Assembly: GCA_030694935.1 (NCBI GenBank)
Contig: JAUYUA010000049.1
Coordinates: forward strand, 1 to 49,846
DNA: 49,846 nucleotides
Direction: 5' to 3'
Origin: Lutibacter sp.
GTDB lineage: Bacteria; Bacteroidota; Bacteroidia; Flavobacteriales; Flavobacteriaceae
Part shown: positions 17,449-25,059 of the stretch, piece by piece
How the letters are laid out: each line of letters begins with the position of its first letter
How positions within the stretch are numbered: the stretch's first letter is position 1
Translations under genes and position numbers: made by a program
The notes under the pieces: generated by a model
The model's database searches: none
Seen by the model: the letters and a program-made list of their open reading frames with translations, nothing else
Told to the model about the DNA's origin: nothing

Positions 17449-18057
17449 ATGAAAAACAAAAAGGTATTTATGCTGCTCAATGGCGCGGAACCTAAAATAT
17501 TTCCGGATTTATCGGGTTACGATCTTGTTTGCGCCATAGACGGCGCTTACAATCATTTTAAACTGAAAAACATCCAACCAGATTTGGTTACGGGCGATTT
17601 TGACTCAATTCATTTAATTCCTGGCAATATTGAAGTGATTAATACGCCTGATCAAAATTTTACCGATTTCGACAAAGCGCTGTCTATTTTAAAAAACAGA
17701 GGCTACATTCATATTGATGTTTATGGCGGAAGCGGTAAGGAACACGATCATTTTTTAGGAAATATAAGCACAGCGCTTCAATGGAAAAATAGCTTAAAAA
17801 TTTCCTTTTTCGATGATTTTGGGACTTACTTTTTTATTGAAGAACAAATTACGCTTACCAATGTAAAAGGCAGAAATATTTCCATAATTCCTTTTCCAAT
17901 TGCCCACGAAATTTTTACGGAAGGATTGGCGTACCCAATCATCAATGAAACGTTAACCTTCGGAAAACGCATTGGCACAAGAAATATAGCGCACAGCAAG
18001 GATGTTCAAATTTCTTTCAAAGGCGGAGAATTATTGGTTTATGTAAGCAACGTTTAA
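17449..18057 (+). CDS. Thiamine pyrophosphokinase
   Basis: A 202-residue cytoplasmic enzyme that converts thiamine plus ATP to thiamine diphosphate. The N-terminal catalytic domain carries ICAIDGAYNH-like (CAIDGAYNHFKL), PDLVTGDFDS near 45 and DQNFTDFDKAL near 67, which are the metal/ATP-binding acidic motifs. GGSGKEHDHFLGN near 100 matches the family G-x-x-x-R/E-x-D-H motif. The C-terminal beta domain binds thiamine. It is divergent from mvaD and is followed after 6 bases by a small conserved gene. Confidence 0.9.
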   Translation: MKNKKVFMLLNGAEPKIFPDLSGYDLVCAIDGAYNHFKLKNIQPDLVTGDFDSIHLIPGNIEVINTPDQNFTDFDKALSILKNRGYIHIDVYGGSGKEHDHFLGNISTALQWKNSLKISFFDDFGTYFFIEEQITLTNVKGRNISIIPFPIAHEIFTEGLAYPIINETLTFGKRIGTRNIAHSKDVQISFKGGELLVYVSNV

Positions 18058-18063
18058 ACGATT

Positions 18064-18306
18064 ATGTTGGATAGAAAATTAAAACTGATTTGGGATTTTA
18101 GAGGGGAATCTTCTGAAAAAACAGCAGAACACCATTGCATTCATTTAAAGGAATTTGCTATTATTGAAAAATTGCATTTTTATCAAATTGATTTCTCTGT
18201 AATTTCAGAATTGCACACCATTGCATTTATTGTGGTGGATGAAATTGATATGAAAACCTATAGAGATGCGTTGAAACCTCATCGGGGACAAGTTTTTAAT
18301 GAATAA
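18064..18306 (+). CDS. Small conserved hypothetical protein
   Basis: An 80-residue soluble protein without a signal peptide, starting MLDRKLKLIWDFRGESSEKTAEHHCIHLKEF. It sits 6 bases after the thiamine pyrophosphokinase stop codon and is probably co-transcribed. His-rich segments (EHHCIHLKEF and LHTIAF) alternate with predicted beta strands. I recognise no named family. The coding character and tight linkage support a real gene. Confidence 0.7.
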   Translation: MLDRKLKLIWDFRGESSEKTAEHHCIHLKEFAIIEKLHFYQIDFSVISELHTIAFIVVDEIDMKTYRDALKPHRGQVFNE

Positions 18307-18351
18307 TTAAAAAGAACAGAGAGTAGAGAGTAGAGAAAAAAGACAAATAAC

Positions 18352-18460
18352 ATTAATCCTATCCCCAACCCTTTCCAAAGGAAAGGGAGTTTGTGTATAA
18401 GTCTAAAAAAAATTATACTTTTTTAAGGTAAAATTCCCCCTTCGGGGGTTAGGGGGCCTA
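18352..18460. repeat. Two interspersed repeats at a gene 3' end
   Basis: TAATCCTATCCCCAACCC..GGAAAGGGAGTTT at 18352-18398 is the reverse complement of the 4428-4480 repeat. TTCCCCCTTCGGGGGTTAGG at 18434-18453 is a second palindromic type, again seen split at 19725-19777. The second lies within the last codons of the flavoprotein gene. Confidence 0.6.
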
Positions 18461-19661
18461 CCGATTGTGCCACAATCCACCCGCCGGTCCACGCATTTTG
18501 AAAATTAAATCCGCCCGTAACGGCATCAATATTTAAGACTTCTCCGGCAAAAAACAGATTTTTATGCAATTTGCTTTCAAAACGTTTAAAGTTGATTTCT
18601 TTTAAATCGATACCGCCTGCAGTCACAAATTCATCTTTAAAAGTACTTTTTCCGGAAACATTAAATCGGCTTTTTGTAAGTTGAAGCGCCAACGCTTCCA
18701 ATTGTTTGTTGTTTAATTGCGCCCATTGAAAATCGTAAGGAATTTTGGCGGCAACAACCAATTTTTCCCACAATCGTTTAGAGATTTCTTCAAAAACAGA
18801 ACGCAAAATCACTTGTTTTTTTGACAGCTCATTTTTAACAGACTTCAATTCGTTCAAAACTTTTTCAAAGGATTTCGACAACCAATTGACTTCAATTTCA
18901 AACTGATAATCTTTTTGATGCAATTCCAACGCACCCCAGGCTGATAGCTTTAAAATTCCAGGTCCGCTTAATCCCCAATGCGTGATTAACAAAGGTCCTT
19001 GCTCCGCCAATTTTGAATTTACAACATTTACGGAAGCGTTTGGAACAGAAATTCCAGGAATCTCTTTTAACCTTTCATCCACAATATTAAAAGTAAACAA
19101 TGACGGAACCGGTTTTATGACTGTGTGTCCCAAACTTTCCAACATGGCCCAAACTTTGGCATTGCTTCCGGCTGCCACCAATAAAAAATCGGCTTCAAAA
19201 GTTTCTGAATTTGTTTTGATAATGAATTTATCCTCATTTTTTTCAATGGCATCAACTCTTGTGCTTGTTTTAAGTTGAACGCCCGCATTTTTGGCACTTT
19301 CCAAAAAACAATCGATAATCGTTTGCGATGAATTGGATTCGGGGAAAATGCGATTGTCATCTTCAATTTTTAATGGAATTCCCCTGTTTTCAAACCATTC
19401 CATGGTGTCGCCGGTCATAAATTGATGAAACGGCCCCAACAATTCCTTTTTCCCGCGAGGATAAAATTCGACCAATTCATTTGGGGTAAAACAAGCGTGA
19501 CTCACATTGCAGCGTCCGCCACCCGAAACTTTTACTTTTTGAAGCACCTTATTGCTGCCTTCCAAAATAATCACTTCCAAATCGGGATGCATTTCTGCGG
19601 CATTTATGGCTGCGAAATATCCTGCTGCGCCTCCGCCAATAATGATAAATTTTTTCTTCAT
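18423..19661 (-). CDS. BaiN/HI0933-family FAD-dependent oxidoreductase
   Basis: A 412-residue flavoprotein. The Rossmann FAD motif IIGGGAAGYFAAINAAE is at 7-23, and the family signature KVSGGGRCNVSHACF is near 43-57. The C-terminal FAD region has VTAGGIDLKEINFKRFESK and GEVLNIDAVTGGFNFQNAWTGGW. Relatives include BaiN and HI0933, and their physiological substrates are mostly unknown. The last ~13 residues (SVGPLTPEGGILP) are encoded by an interspersed CCCCCTTCGGGGG repeat rather than by family-conserved sequence, so the natural end of the protein is probably near IVAQS. Confidence 0.87.
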   Translation of the reverse strand: MKKKFIIIGGGAAGYFAAINAAEMHPDLEVIILEGSNKVLQKVKVSGGGRCNVSHACFTPNELVEFYPRGKKELLGPFHQFMTGDTMEWFENRGIPLKIEDDNRIFPESNSSQTIIDCFLESAKNAGVQLKTSTRVDAIEKNEDKFIIKTNSETFEADFLLVAAGSNAKVWAMLESLGHTVIKPVPSLFTFNIVDERLKEIPGISVPNASVNVVNSKLAEQGPLLITHWGLSGPGILKLSAWGALELHQKDYQFEIEVNWLSKSFEKVLNELKSVKNELSKKQVILRSVFEEISKRLWEKLVVAAKIPYDFQWAQLNNKQLEALALQLTKSRFNVSGKSTFKDEFVTAGGIDLKEINFKRFESKLHKNLFFAGEVLNIDAVTGGFNFQNAWTGGWIVAQSVGPLTPEGGILP

Positions 19662-19724
19662 TAAATATTTTTTACAACAACTTCTCTAATAAAATTCTTA
19701 GATCTATTATTTAATTTTGATAAA

Positions 19725-19777
19725 TTCCCCCTCTGAGCTTGTGCTGAGCGCAGTCGAAGCAGGGGTTAGGGGGCCTA
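19725..19777. repeat. Composite interspersed repeat at the 3' end of the GYDIA kinase gene
   Basis: AAATTCCCCCTCTGAGC.. and ..AGGGGTTAGGGGGCCTA flank a CTGAGCGCAGTCGAAGC core. It is therefore the CCCCC/GGGGG repeat of 18434 with a CTGAGC-type repeat nested inside. Its final CTA supplies the TAG stop codon of the minus-strand gene. Confidence 0.65.
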
Positions 19778-20728
19778 ATATAACACCATTTCTTTATAAG
19801 GAATCACCGTAAAAAAACCCTTTTGATTAAAATAATTTGCACTGTCTTCGTTCCCCGTGGCCAAAATAAAATCGCCGCCCCAAGCGCCCAAACTTTTTGT
19901 TTGTCCGAAATAATCAGAAAATAATTCTTGCTGTATTGTTTTTAACTGTATCGTTTTTGAAACAATTTGCTCGTGTTCCTTCATCAATTTTTCAAAATCG
20001 GACAATTTTTCGCACGTCAAAAAAGCTTCTGACAATTCGGATATTTGTTTGAGTTCTGAAGTCAGATTTCCTTTTAGCTTTTTATAACGTTCAATGCCTT
20101 CCCGGCTGTTTTGTTTTTTGTTCAAATGCACAAAATACAATTGGTCTAAAAAAGTCGGATTGAAATTCACTTCTTCAACAATAATTTCTGAATTGTGTTT
20201 TGTGAATAAAATGGACGAATTGTGTTGTGCGCAGGCAATGTCGTAACCGCTTCCGCCAAAAGTTTTTTCCAATAATTCATACGGATTCACTTTTGCCCAA
20301 TTTGCGATATTGTTAATTAAAGTCGACGAGGTTCCCAATCCCCAATTTCTTGGAAAATCAAGTTTTGTTTTGACCAAAAAACCCTTTTCCGAATTTAAAA
20401 ATGCCGGATTTAAATTTTGGGTTTCTTTTAAAATTTTATTTAAATTTTCAGCAATCGTGTCTTTTCCGCCATCTTCAGCTGCTTCAAATGTGGCATTCGC
20501 CAATCGCAATTTAGGCAAATCGAAAATGGCTTCGAGCCAACATTCTCCATCATTGGTAAAACTTTGCCAAATTAATTGTGGTTCTTGAATGGATTCAACA
20601 ATTAAATCTTGTCCGTATTTTGTTGGAACCGCCAACGCTTTTGCACCATCCAGCACAAAATATTCACCGGTTAATAATAACTTCCCGTGGCTTCGGCTCC
20701 GCTCAGCCACCTTTTGATTTTCTTTCAT
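19775..20728 (-). CDS. GYDIA-family GHMP kinase
   Basis: A 317-residue GHMP-fold kinase with the diagnostic GGSGYDIACAQHNS near 145-158, which names the Bacteroidota GYDIA family. Other motifs are HGKLLLTGEYFVLDGAKAL (motif 1), LDFPRNWGLGTSSTLINNIA (ATP loop, ~120-139) and GAWGGDFILATG (motif 3, C-terminal). Given its neighbours it probably supplies a missing phosphorylation step of the mevalonate route, but this is inferred. The N-terminus MKENQKVAERSRSHGKLLL contains an in-frame copy of the CTGAGCGGAGCCGAAGCC repeat between the start and motif 1, where I would expect only a few residues. Confidence 0.85.
   Translation of the reverse strand: MKENQKVAERSRSHGKLLLTGEYFVLDGAKALAVPTKYGQDLIVESIQEPQLIWQSFTNDGECWLEAIFDLPKLRLANATFEAAEDGGKDTIAENLNKILKETQNLNPAFLNSEKGFLVKTKLDFPRNWGLGTSSTLINNIANWAKVNPYELLEKTFGGSGYDIACAQHNSSILFTKHNSEIIVEEVNFNPTFLDQLYFVHLNKKQNSREGIERYKKLKGNLTSELKQISELSEAFLTCEKLSDFEKLMKEHEQIVSKTIQLKTIQQELFSDYFGQTKSLGAWGGDFILATGNEDSANYFNQKGFFTVIPYKEMVLY
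20689..20712 (-). repeat. CTGAGC-type repeat inside the GYDIA kinase start
   Basis: The minus strand reads GGTGGCTGAGCGGAGCCGAAGCCAC, encoding VAERSRSH at residues ~7-14. It is the same core as the 42-bp arrays downstream, in reverse orientation. Confidence 0.85.
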
Positions 20729-20792
20729 TGGTTATTTTTTGATTTCGCTTTGCTCAATTACAAATTATTTTATTCACTTTATTCCTTCACTC

Positions 20793-20940
20793 GGTGGCTG
20801 AGCGGAGCCGAAGCCCCGTTTTACTCATCATCCCGGTGGCTGAGCGGAGCCGAAACCCAGTTTTATTCCTTAACTCGGTGGTTGAGCGGAGCCGAAGCCC
20901 CATTTTACTCATCATCCCGGTGGCTGAGCGGAGCCGAAGC
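20793..20940 (+). repeat. 42-bp direct-repeat array, left of the GIY-YIG gene
   Basis: Four units start at 20793, 20835, 20877 and 20919, exactly 42 bases apart. Each is GGTGGCTGAGCGGAGCCGAAGCC followed by a conserved CAGTTTTACTCATCATCCC-like linker. The last unit lacks its linker and overlaps the 3' end of the GIY-YIG gene. Confidence 0.92.
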
Positions 20941-21241
20941 CATTTTTGTGATGTGATTCATTTTGACACTCTGAAAACTTTTCTAAATCACTATAATTAT
21001 TTTCAATCAAAGCTTCTTTCTTATTTCTGCTCCAACCTTGCACTTGTTTCTCCCTATAAAAAGCTTCATCAATTCTTTGAAATTCTTCATAATACAATAA
21101 AACAACAGGCAATCTTTTTGCCGTGTGATTAGCCCCAATTCCATTTTGATGCTGCTCCAAACGTATTTTAAGATCTTTTGTGCTTCCTGTATAATATGAA
21201 CCATCAGAACACTGCAATATATACATATAACCTTTTACCAT
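20912..21241 (-). CDS. GIY-YIG domain protein (UPF0213-like) flanked by repeat arrays
   Basis: A 109-residue single-domain GIY-YIG protein. The catalytic-fold signature is MYILQCSDGSYYTGSTKDLKIRLEQHQNG at ~6-34, with the Arg of KIRLEQH and the Glu of YREKQVQGWSRNKKEALI. Small UPF0213-type proteins are predicted nucleases of unknown role and are common in Bacteroidota. The last ~14 residues (HHKNGFGSAQPPG) come from a 42-bp repeat unit and are not family sequence. The gene lies exactly between two four-unit arrays of the same repeat (20793-20940 and 21270-21425). Confidence 0.85.
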   Translation of the reverse strand: MVKGYMYILQCSDGSYYTGSTKDLKIRLEQHQNGIGANHTAKRLPVVLLYYEEFQRIDEAFYREKQVQGWSRNKKEALIENNYSDLEKFSECQNESHHKNGFGSAQPPG

Positions 21242-21269
21242 AGTTTTTTTACATCTACAAATTCATCCA

Positions 21270-21425
21270 AATGGCTGAGCGAAGCCGAAGCCCAGTTTTA
21301 CTCATCATCCCGGTGGCTGAGCGGAGCCGAAGCCCAGTTTTACTCATCATCCCGGTGGCTGAGCGGAGCCGAAGCCCAGTTTATTTTATTCTCTCTCCGG
21401 TGGCTGAGCGGAGCCGAAGCCCAGT
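21270..21425 (+). repeat. 42-bp direct-repeat array, right of the GIY-YIG gene
   Basis: Units start at 21270, 21312, 21354 and 21399 (spacings 42, 42, 45), with the same core and linker as the left array. The first unit has a GCGAAGCCGAAGCC variant. The last overlaps the 3' end of the HMG-CoA reductase gene. Confidence 0.92.
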
Positions 21426-22684
21426 TTATTATACGCCTCAACCACTGCATTGTGCGTGATGGTTTTGTGCTCAAAATAATCAATTAAAAATGCCTTTTCC
21501 TTGTTGCTTGCACCCAATTGCTTGATAATATTTGTCAAGTGCATTTTCATATGTCCTTTTTGGATTCCAGCTGTAGTCAATGCCCGTAAAGCGGCAAAAT
21601 TTTGCGCCAAACCGGCGACGGCAATAATTTCCATCAATGCTGTTGCTGAAGGATTTCCCAACAATTGCAAAGAAAATTTCGATAAAGGATGCAAAGAAGT
21701 TAATCCGCCCACAGTTCCCACAGCCAAAGGAATATCAATCCAAAATTTAAAAATACCATTTTCTATGCTGGCATTTGTCAGGCTTTTATAGGTTCCGCTT
21801 CGCGCGGCAAAAGCGTGAACGCCGGCTTCAATCGCCCTAAAATCGTTTCCTGTTGCTATCACAACCGCATCAATGCCATTCATGATTCCTTTATTATGGG
21901 TAACCGCCCGGTGAGGTTCTGCGTTTGCAATTTGTATGGCTTGCACAAACTTTTGCGCCAAAGCTGCTGAATCTTCAGCATATAAATCTTCCACATTACA
22001 GCTCACTTCTGCGTGAACCAGACATTCCGGAACGTAATTTGATAAAATGCTCATCACAATTTTAATATCCTCTTTTTCAAATTCCTTTGCAATCACCTCC
22101 AAACAAGAATTTATAAAATTCGCGCCCATACTGTCGGCAGTTTCAAAAGTGATATGCAGCTGATAATAATTTTGAAGATCGGCAGTTTTATCGCGCAATT
22201 CAATATCTAAAATTCCGCCGCCACGTTTGCGCATATTTTTGGTTATCGCATCGGTAACTTTAAAAAATTGTGCTTTTTTTGAGTTGAAATAGTTTATAAG
22301 TTCAATTTTATCGCCATCATACATAAAATGTACCTGCCCTATTTTTGTGGTGGAAATCACGGTGGCTTTAAATCCGCCCCGCGTGCTCCAAAATTTTGCC
22401 ACCAAAGAAGCTGCCGCTACCACAGAACTTTCTTCGATAACCAAAGGGATGGTATATGATTTTCCGTTAATCACAAAATTTGGCGCAACCCCAAACGGCA
22501 AATAAAAATTGGTTAAAGTATTTTCAATAAAATCGTCGTGCAAGTTTTGCAATATTTCATTCGAATTCCAATATTGCAATAAAACCTGTTTCGCCTTCTT
22601 ATCATTTTTAAAGAAATGTGCTATCAGCCAATCTATTTTTTCAAGTTTATTCAACTTTGAAAATCCGTTAACGTTTTTTGACAT
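21386..22684 (-). CDS. Hydroxymethylglutaryl-CoA reductase (class II type)
   Basis: The enzyme interconverts HMG-CoA and mevalonate. Its pairing with mevalonate kinase genes points to the biosynthetic direction. I choose ATG 22684 (432 residues, MSKNVNGFSKLNKLEKIDWL), because the upstream ATG 22747 would add a non-homologous leader. Motifs are the catalytic Glu region PLVIEESSVVAAASLVAKFW (~85-105), the Lys region HNKGIMNGIDAVVIATGND, GVHAFAARSGTYKSL, the glycine-rich GTVGGLTSLHPLSK and the C-terminal GHMKMH with the catalytic His. The final residues (GFGSAQPPERE) are encoded by a CTGAGCGGAGCCGAAGCC repeat unit. Confidence 0.92.
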   Translation of the reverse strand: MSKNVNGFSKLNKLEKIDWLIAHFFKNDKKAKQVLLQYWNSNEILQNLHDDFIENTLTNFYLPFGVAPNFVINGKSYTIPLVIEESSVVAAASLVAKFWSTRGGFKATVISTTKIGQVHFMYDGDKIELINYFNSKKAQFFKVTDAITKNMRKRGGGILDIELRDKTADLQNYYQLHITFETADSMGANFINSCLEVIAKEFEKEDIKIVMSILSNYVPECLVHAEVSCNVEDLYAEDSAALAQKFVQAIQIANAEPHRAVTHNKGIMNGIDAVVIATGNDFRAIEAGVHAFAARSGTYKSLTNASIENGIFKFWIDIPLAVGTVGGLTSLHPLSKFSLQLLGNPSATALMEIIAVAGLAQNFAALRALTTAGIQKGHMKMHLTNIIKQLGASNKEKAFLIDYFEHKTITHNAVVEAYNKLGFGSAQPPERE

Positions 22685-22833
22685 TTTTGAATAAAATTTA
22701 TGAACGCACAAAGATAATTTAATAAATAGAAAAACCTGCAAATTCACATATTGTTAATTTTAATGACAAATTTCATATTCACTTTGCTAAATTTTTCTTA
22801 AACTTGAAAATTATTTTAAGAACTCATAATTAA

Positions 22834-25014
22834 ATGAAAAAACTCCTTATCATTTTTGTTGCCATTACCTCTTTGGCAACAGCACAAAAAAAAGACATTG
22901 CCTTAGAAGAAATATGGAACGGAACGTTTTCAACTGAGCGTATGAATTCGCTAAATTCAATGAAAGGCGACTTTTATTCCTTGCTGAATTTTGACAGAAA
23001 CACCAAAAGCACCGCTGTTGATAAATACAGTTACGCCACCTTAGAAAAGGTGGAAACTGTTGTAAACAGCAAAGATTTGAAAGAAATCAACTATTTTGAA
23101 AGCTATGCTTTTAACAATGATGAAACCAAATTATTGTTAGGTGTAGATGAAGAACTAATATACAGACATTCGAGTTTGGGCGTTTTTTACGTGTACGATT
23201 TGGCTTCAAAATCATTGCAATTGATTGATAAAGATAAAATTCAGGAACCAACTTTTTCTCCCGACAGCAAAAAGGTGGCTTATGCCAAAAACAACAATAT
23301 TTTTATAAAAAATTTAGAAACCAACGAAGTTATCCAGATTACTTCCGACGGAAAAAAGAACCAAATCATAAATGGTATTTGCGACTGGGTTTATGAAGAA
23401 GAATTTTCGTTTGTCAGGGCTTTTGAATGGAGCAAAGACAGCAAAAATTTGGCATTTTTAAGGTTTGATGAAACCGAAGTTCCAACCTATTCAATGGATA
23501 TTGTTGGCAGTGAGTTATATCCAACGCAACAGGTTTTTAAATATCCGAAAGCCGGTGAAAAAAACTCGACGGTAACCTTGCATCTTTACAATGTTTCCGT
23601 AGTAAAAACAACAAAAATCGACCTTGGAAAATATGAATACATTCCAAGGATAAAATGGACAAACAACCCCGAAATATTATCGGTTATCACTTTAAACCGT
23701 CATCAAAATGATTTAAAATTGTTTGCGGTAAATGCCGTAAATTTTACTTCAAAGGTGATTTTAAATGAAACTGACAAAGCTTTTGTGGACATTCACGACA
23801 ATTTAACTTTTTTAAATGACAACAGTTTTATCTGGACCAGCGAAAAAAGCGGATTTAACCATATTTATCATTATTCGAAAGACGGGAAACTCATCAACCA
23901 AGTGACAAAAGGAAACTGGGAAGTGACAAATTTCTTCGGCATCAACGAAAAAAATAACACTGTTTATTATCAATCGGTTGAAGATGGATCCATCAACAGA
24001 ACGGTTTATTCCATAAAATTAAACGGAACCGCCAAAAAAAGATTGTCAAATGCTTCGGGCACAAACGATGCTGCCTTCAGCAAAAACTTAAATTATTTTA
24101 TCAATACTTTTTCTGATGCAAATACACCTACAGTTTATTCACTTTACAATGGTGAAGGAATTTTGTTGAAAGAAATTTTGAACAACAAAAAACTTTCTGA
24201 AAAATTAACCAACTACAACATTTCCAAAAAAGAATTTTTTGTTTTAAATACCAAAAATGGCGCATTCAATGCCTGGATGCTGAAACCAAACAATTTCGAC
24301 GCAAACAAAAAATACCCAATGTTTATGACGCAGTATTCTGGTCCAGGATCACAATCGGTAAGCAATACTTGGAATGCCGCAAATGATTATTGGTTTCAAC
24401 ATTTGGCAGCGCAAGGCTATATTATTGTTTGTGTTGACGGAAGAGGAACAGGCTATAAAGGCGCCGATTTCAAAAAAGTCACCTACAAGGAATTGGGTAA
24501 ATATGAAGTTGAAGACCAAATTGAATCAGCAAAAGAATTAGGAAAACGACCTTATATTGATGCAAATGAAATTGGAATTTGGGGCTGGAGTTATGGCGGA
24601 TTTATGTCGGCCAACTGTTTGTTCAAAGGAAACGATGTGTTTAAAATGGCTATTGCTGTTGCTCCGGTAACAAGCTGGCGTTTTTATGATTCCATTTATA
24701 CGGAACGTTATATGCAAACACCTCAGGAAAACGCAAGCGGCTATGATGAGAATTCACCGCTGAATTTCGCCAACTTATTAAAAGGAAATTTCCTGTTGGT
24801 TCACGGAAGCGGCGATGATAATGTGCATGTTCAAAACACGATGCGTTTAACAAATGCGTTGGTAGAAGCAAACAAACCTTTTGATTTGGCCATATATCCC
24901 GACAGAAATCACGGAATTTATACCGGTAAAAATACAAGGCTGCATTTGTACGAAAAAATGACTAGATTTATCGAAGAAAATTTAATCAGAAAAACAACAA
25001 ATACTGAATTTTAA
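22834..25014 (+). CDS. S9 family dipeptidyl peptidase IV-like protease
   Basis: A 726-residue secreted serine peptidase that would release dipeptides from peptide N-termini. The signal peptide spans residues 1-18 (ATAQ). A DPP IV-type beta-propeller covers ~30-470, with CDWVYEEEFSFVRAFEWS carrying the Glu-Glu motif that anchors the substrate N-terminus. The alpha/beta hydrolase domain has the nucleophile GWSYGGFMS (Ser ~586), the acid GSGDDNVH (~661) and the His DRNHGIY (~692). It is followed after 45 bases by two POT peptide transporter genes, which suggests a peptide-scavenging unit. Confidence 0.93.
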   Translation: MKKLLIIFVAITSLATAQKKDIALEEIWNGTFSTERMNSLNSMKGDFYSLLNFDRNTKSTAVDKYSYATLEKVETVVNSKDLKEINYFESYAFNNDETKLLLGVDEELIYRHSSLGVFYVYDLASKSLQLIDKDKIQEPTFSPDSKKVAYAKNNNIFIKNLETNEVIQITSDGKKNQIINGICDWVYEEEFSFVRAFEWSKDSKNLAFLRFDETEVPTYSMDIVGSELYPTQQVFKYPKAGEKNSTVTLHLYNVSVVKTTKIDLGKYEYIPRIKWTNNPEILSVITLNRHQNDLKLFAVNAVNFTSKVILNETDKAFVDIHDNLTFLNDNSFIWTSEKSGFNHIYHYSKDGKLINQVTKGNWEVTNFFGINEKNNTVYYQSVEDGSINRTVYSIKLNGTAKKRLSNASGTNDAAFSKNLNYFINTFSDANTPTVYSLYNGEGILLKEILNNKKLSEKLTNYNISKKEFFVLNTKNGAFNAWMLKPNNFDANKKYPMFMTQYSGPGSQSVSNTWNAANDYWFQHLAAQGYIIVCVDGRGTGYKGADFKKVTYKELGKYEVEDQIESAKELGKRPYIDANEIGIWGWSYGGFMSANCLFKGNDVFKMAIAVAPVTSWRFYDSIYTERYMQTPQENASGYDENSPLNFANLLKGNFLLVHGSGDDNVHVQNTMRLTNALVEANKPFDLAIYPDRNHGIYTGKNTRLHLYEKMTRFIEENLIRKTTNTEF

Positions 25015-25059
25015 TTAACCAAAACTATTTTTAATATTTAACCTAAATTAACAATCATT

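Noticed and set aside
20793-21425. Possible CRISPR array from the regularly spaced 42-bp units
   Set aside because: The linkers between the cores are themselves nearly identical (CAGTTTTACTCATCATCCC), so there are no unique spacers. No cas gene is present, and a protein gene lies in the middle.
20687-21459. Plus-strand ORFs reading VAERSRSPVLLIIP repeats
   Set aside because: They are made only of the repeat units and linkers, run antisense to well-supported genes, and show no independent coding feature. Frame openness follows from the 42-base period.
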